Assembly: GCF_001612985.1 (NCBI RefSeq)
Contig: NZ_BDBM01000005.1
Location: forward strand, 124,001 to 188,000
Direction of reading: 5' to 3'
Length of the DNA: 64,000 bases
DNA from: Nocardia gamkensis NBRC 108242
GTDB taxonomy: Bacteria; Actinomycetota; Actinomycetes; Mycobacteriales; Mycobacteriaceae
Made by a program: the position numbers and the translations under genes. This document shows, piece after piece, positions 63,185 through 64,000 of this stretch; position 1 is the first letter of the stretch, and the number at the start of each line of letters is the position of its first letter. Under the pieces are notes generated by a model that made no database searches, was not told where the DNA came from, and saw only the letters and a program-made list of their open reading frames with translations.

Positions 63185-64000
63185 CTAGAGGATCGGCGAC
63201 GGCGAATACCGCGCCGCGTCCGGGTAGCGGTCGACCAGTTTCTGTACCTGCCCGACAACGTCGGCGACCTGCGCTTCGGCCGCGCCGACGAAGGCGGACT
63301 TGTCGGACAGCGCCGCGTCGAGGGCGGGGCGATCGAGGGGGAAGCGCGGGTCGGCGGCGAGGCGGTCCAGCAGGTCGGGTTCGCGGCCCTGCTCGCGCAT
63401 GGCCAGGGCGACCGCTACGGCATGCTCCTTGATGACCTCGTGCGCGGTTTCGCGACCGACACCCGCGCGGACGGCGGCCATGAGCATGCGGGTGGTGGCC
63501 AGGAAGGGGAGGTAACGGTCCAGTTCGCGGGCGACCACCGCGGGGTAGGCGCCGAACTCGGCCAGCACGGTGAGGAAGGTTTCCATCATGCCGTCGATGG
63601 CGAAGAACGCGTCCGGCAGTGCGACGCGGCGGACCACCGAGCAGAACACGTCGCCCTCGTTCCACTGCGCGCCCGCCAGCTCGGCCGCCATCGAGGCGTA
63701 ACCGCGCAGCACCACCTGCAAGCCGTTGACGCGTTCGCAGGAGCGGGTGTTCATCTTGTGCGGCATCGCCGAGCTGCCCACCTGCCCGGGCTGGAAACCT
63801 TCGGTGACCAGCTCGTGCCCGGCCATCAGCCGGATGGTGTGCGCGAACGAGGACGGGCCCGCGCCTACCTGCACCAGCGCGGAGAGCACGTCGTGATCCA
63901 GCGAGCGCGGGTAGACCTGGCCGACGCTGGTGAACACGGTCGCGAAACCCAGGTGCCGGGCCACCTGCTGCTCCAGCCGGGCGAGCTTGGCAGGGTCGCC
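63185..64000 (-). CDS. purB: Adenylosuccinate lyase PurB, 5' part beyond window
   Basis: The C-terminal 271 residues of PurB, which splits SAICAR and adenylosuccinate in purine synthesis. The fumarase/aspartase-superfamily signature GSSAMPHKMNTRSCERV, containing the catalytic Ser, is present. FATVFTSVGQVYPRSLDHDVLSAL precedes it, and the C-terminal helical domain ends SPSPIL. The frame runs off the window edge (GDPAKLARLEQQVARHLG), so the start is not seen. Confidence 0.96.
   Translation of the reverse strand, partial: GDPAKLARLEQQVARHLGFATVFTSVGQVYPRSLDHDVLSALVQVGAGPSSFAHTIRLMAGHELVTEGFQPGQVGSSAMPHKMNTRSCERVNGLQVVLRGYASMAAELAGAQWNEGDVFCSVVRRVALPDAFFAIDGMMETFLTVLAEFGAYPAVVARELDRYLPFLATTRMLMAAVRAGVGRETAHEVIKEHAVAVALAMREQGREPDLLDRLAADPRFPLDRPALDAALSDKSAFVGAAEAQVADVVGQVQKLVDRYPDAARYSPSPIL

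Noticed and set aside
1..64000. CRISPR arrays, insertion sequences, prophage genes or transposases.
   Set aside because: I saw no regularly spaced direct repeats and no transposase, integrase or phage structural gene in any frame.

Overview
The window is high-GC actinobacterial DNA. The content points to a mycolic-acid genus close to Mycobacterium, most likely Nocardia: mycothiol synthase, GlnR, LmeA, a DesA-type acyl-ACP desaturase, an EspC-like ESX protein, leaderless starts and an LCP cell-wall ligase. From about 3 to 64 kb the gene order follows the M. tuberculosis stretch Rv0824c to Rv0777 as I remember it (desA1, dus, LCP, phoU, pst, mshD, glnR, lmeA, thiX, cysA2, sseC2, Rv0813c, pabC-like, ygfZ-like, DUF3073, purM, purF, purL, pepC, purQ, purS, ptrB, purB), with several insertions. 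The genus call is inference from family recognition; no search was run.

Layout. 0-2 kb: a tRNA cluster (Phe cut by the window edge, Asp, Glu, and further on Lys) with a gamma-butyrolactone-receptor-like TetR gene. 2-3 kb: no intact gene. 3-9.2 kb: desA1, dusB, an LCP protein, a small secreted protein and phoU. 9.3-11.2 kb: an ESX-type EspC-like gene coupled to a 509-residue partner, inserted between phoU and pstB. 11.2-15.3 kb: pstSCAB behind a PHO box. 15.4-17.2 kb: mshD and glnR. 17.5-21.5 kb: lmeA-thiX, then a sulfur operon (DUF4395-cysA2-sseC) preceded by a leaderless 28-codon reading frame ending in a cysteine cluster, then a 31-residue membrane protein coupled to a nitrobindin-like gene. 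21.9-28.5 kb: cydABDC. 28.7-33.1 kb: pabC-like lyase, ygfZ-like, MOSC, asparaginase, DUF3073. 33.2-41.8 kb: purM and purF, separated by an oligopeptide/dipeptide ABC transporter operon. 42-51.8 kb: membrane proteins, an SCP-like protein, a CPBP protease, a membrane hydrolase, purL, a GT87 mannosyltransferase and an M18 aminopeptidase. 52-53.2 kb: a MarR regulator facing a frameshifted solute-binding-protein pseudogene, then a large inverted repeat. 53.2-64 kb: purQ, purS, MBL hydrolase, M20 peptidase, gadB, a deacetylase-like protein, an intact oligopeptidase B, a MerR/Old-Yellow-Enzyme pair, a HIT protein and purB (cut by the window end).

How it works together. Six purine genes (purM, F, L, Q, S, B) are scattered through housekeeping genes. 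Phosphate uptake (PstSCAB, PhoU), nitrogen control (GlnR), thiol and sulfur metabolism (MshD, ThiX, CysA2, SseC) and low-oxygen respiration (CydABDC) sit side by side. The best-supported regulatory devices are the PHO box before pstS, the Cys-rich leader peptide before the sulfur operon, and the 19-bp-spacer MerR promoter before the Old Yellow Enzyme gene. The main signs of gene decay are the solute-binding-protein pseudogene, an ABC-ATPase tail fragment between cydD and cydC, and an apparently shortened CydC nucleotide-binding domain.
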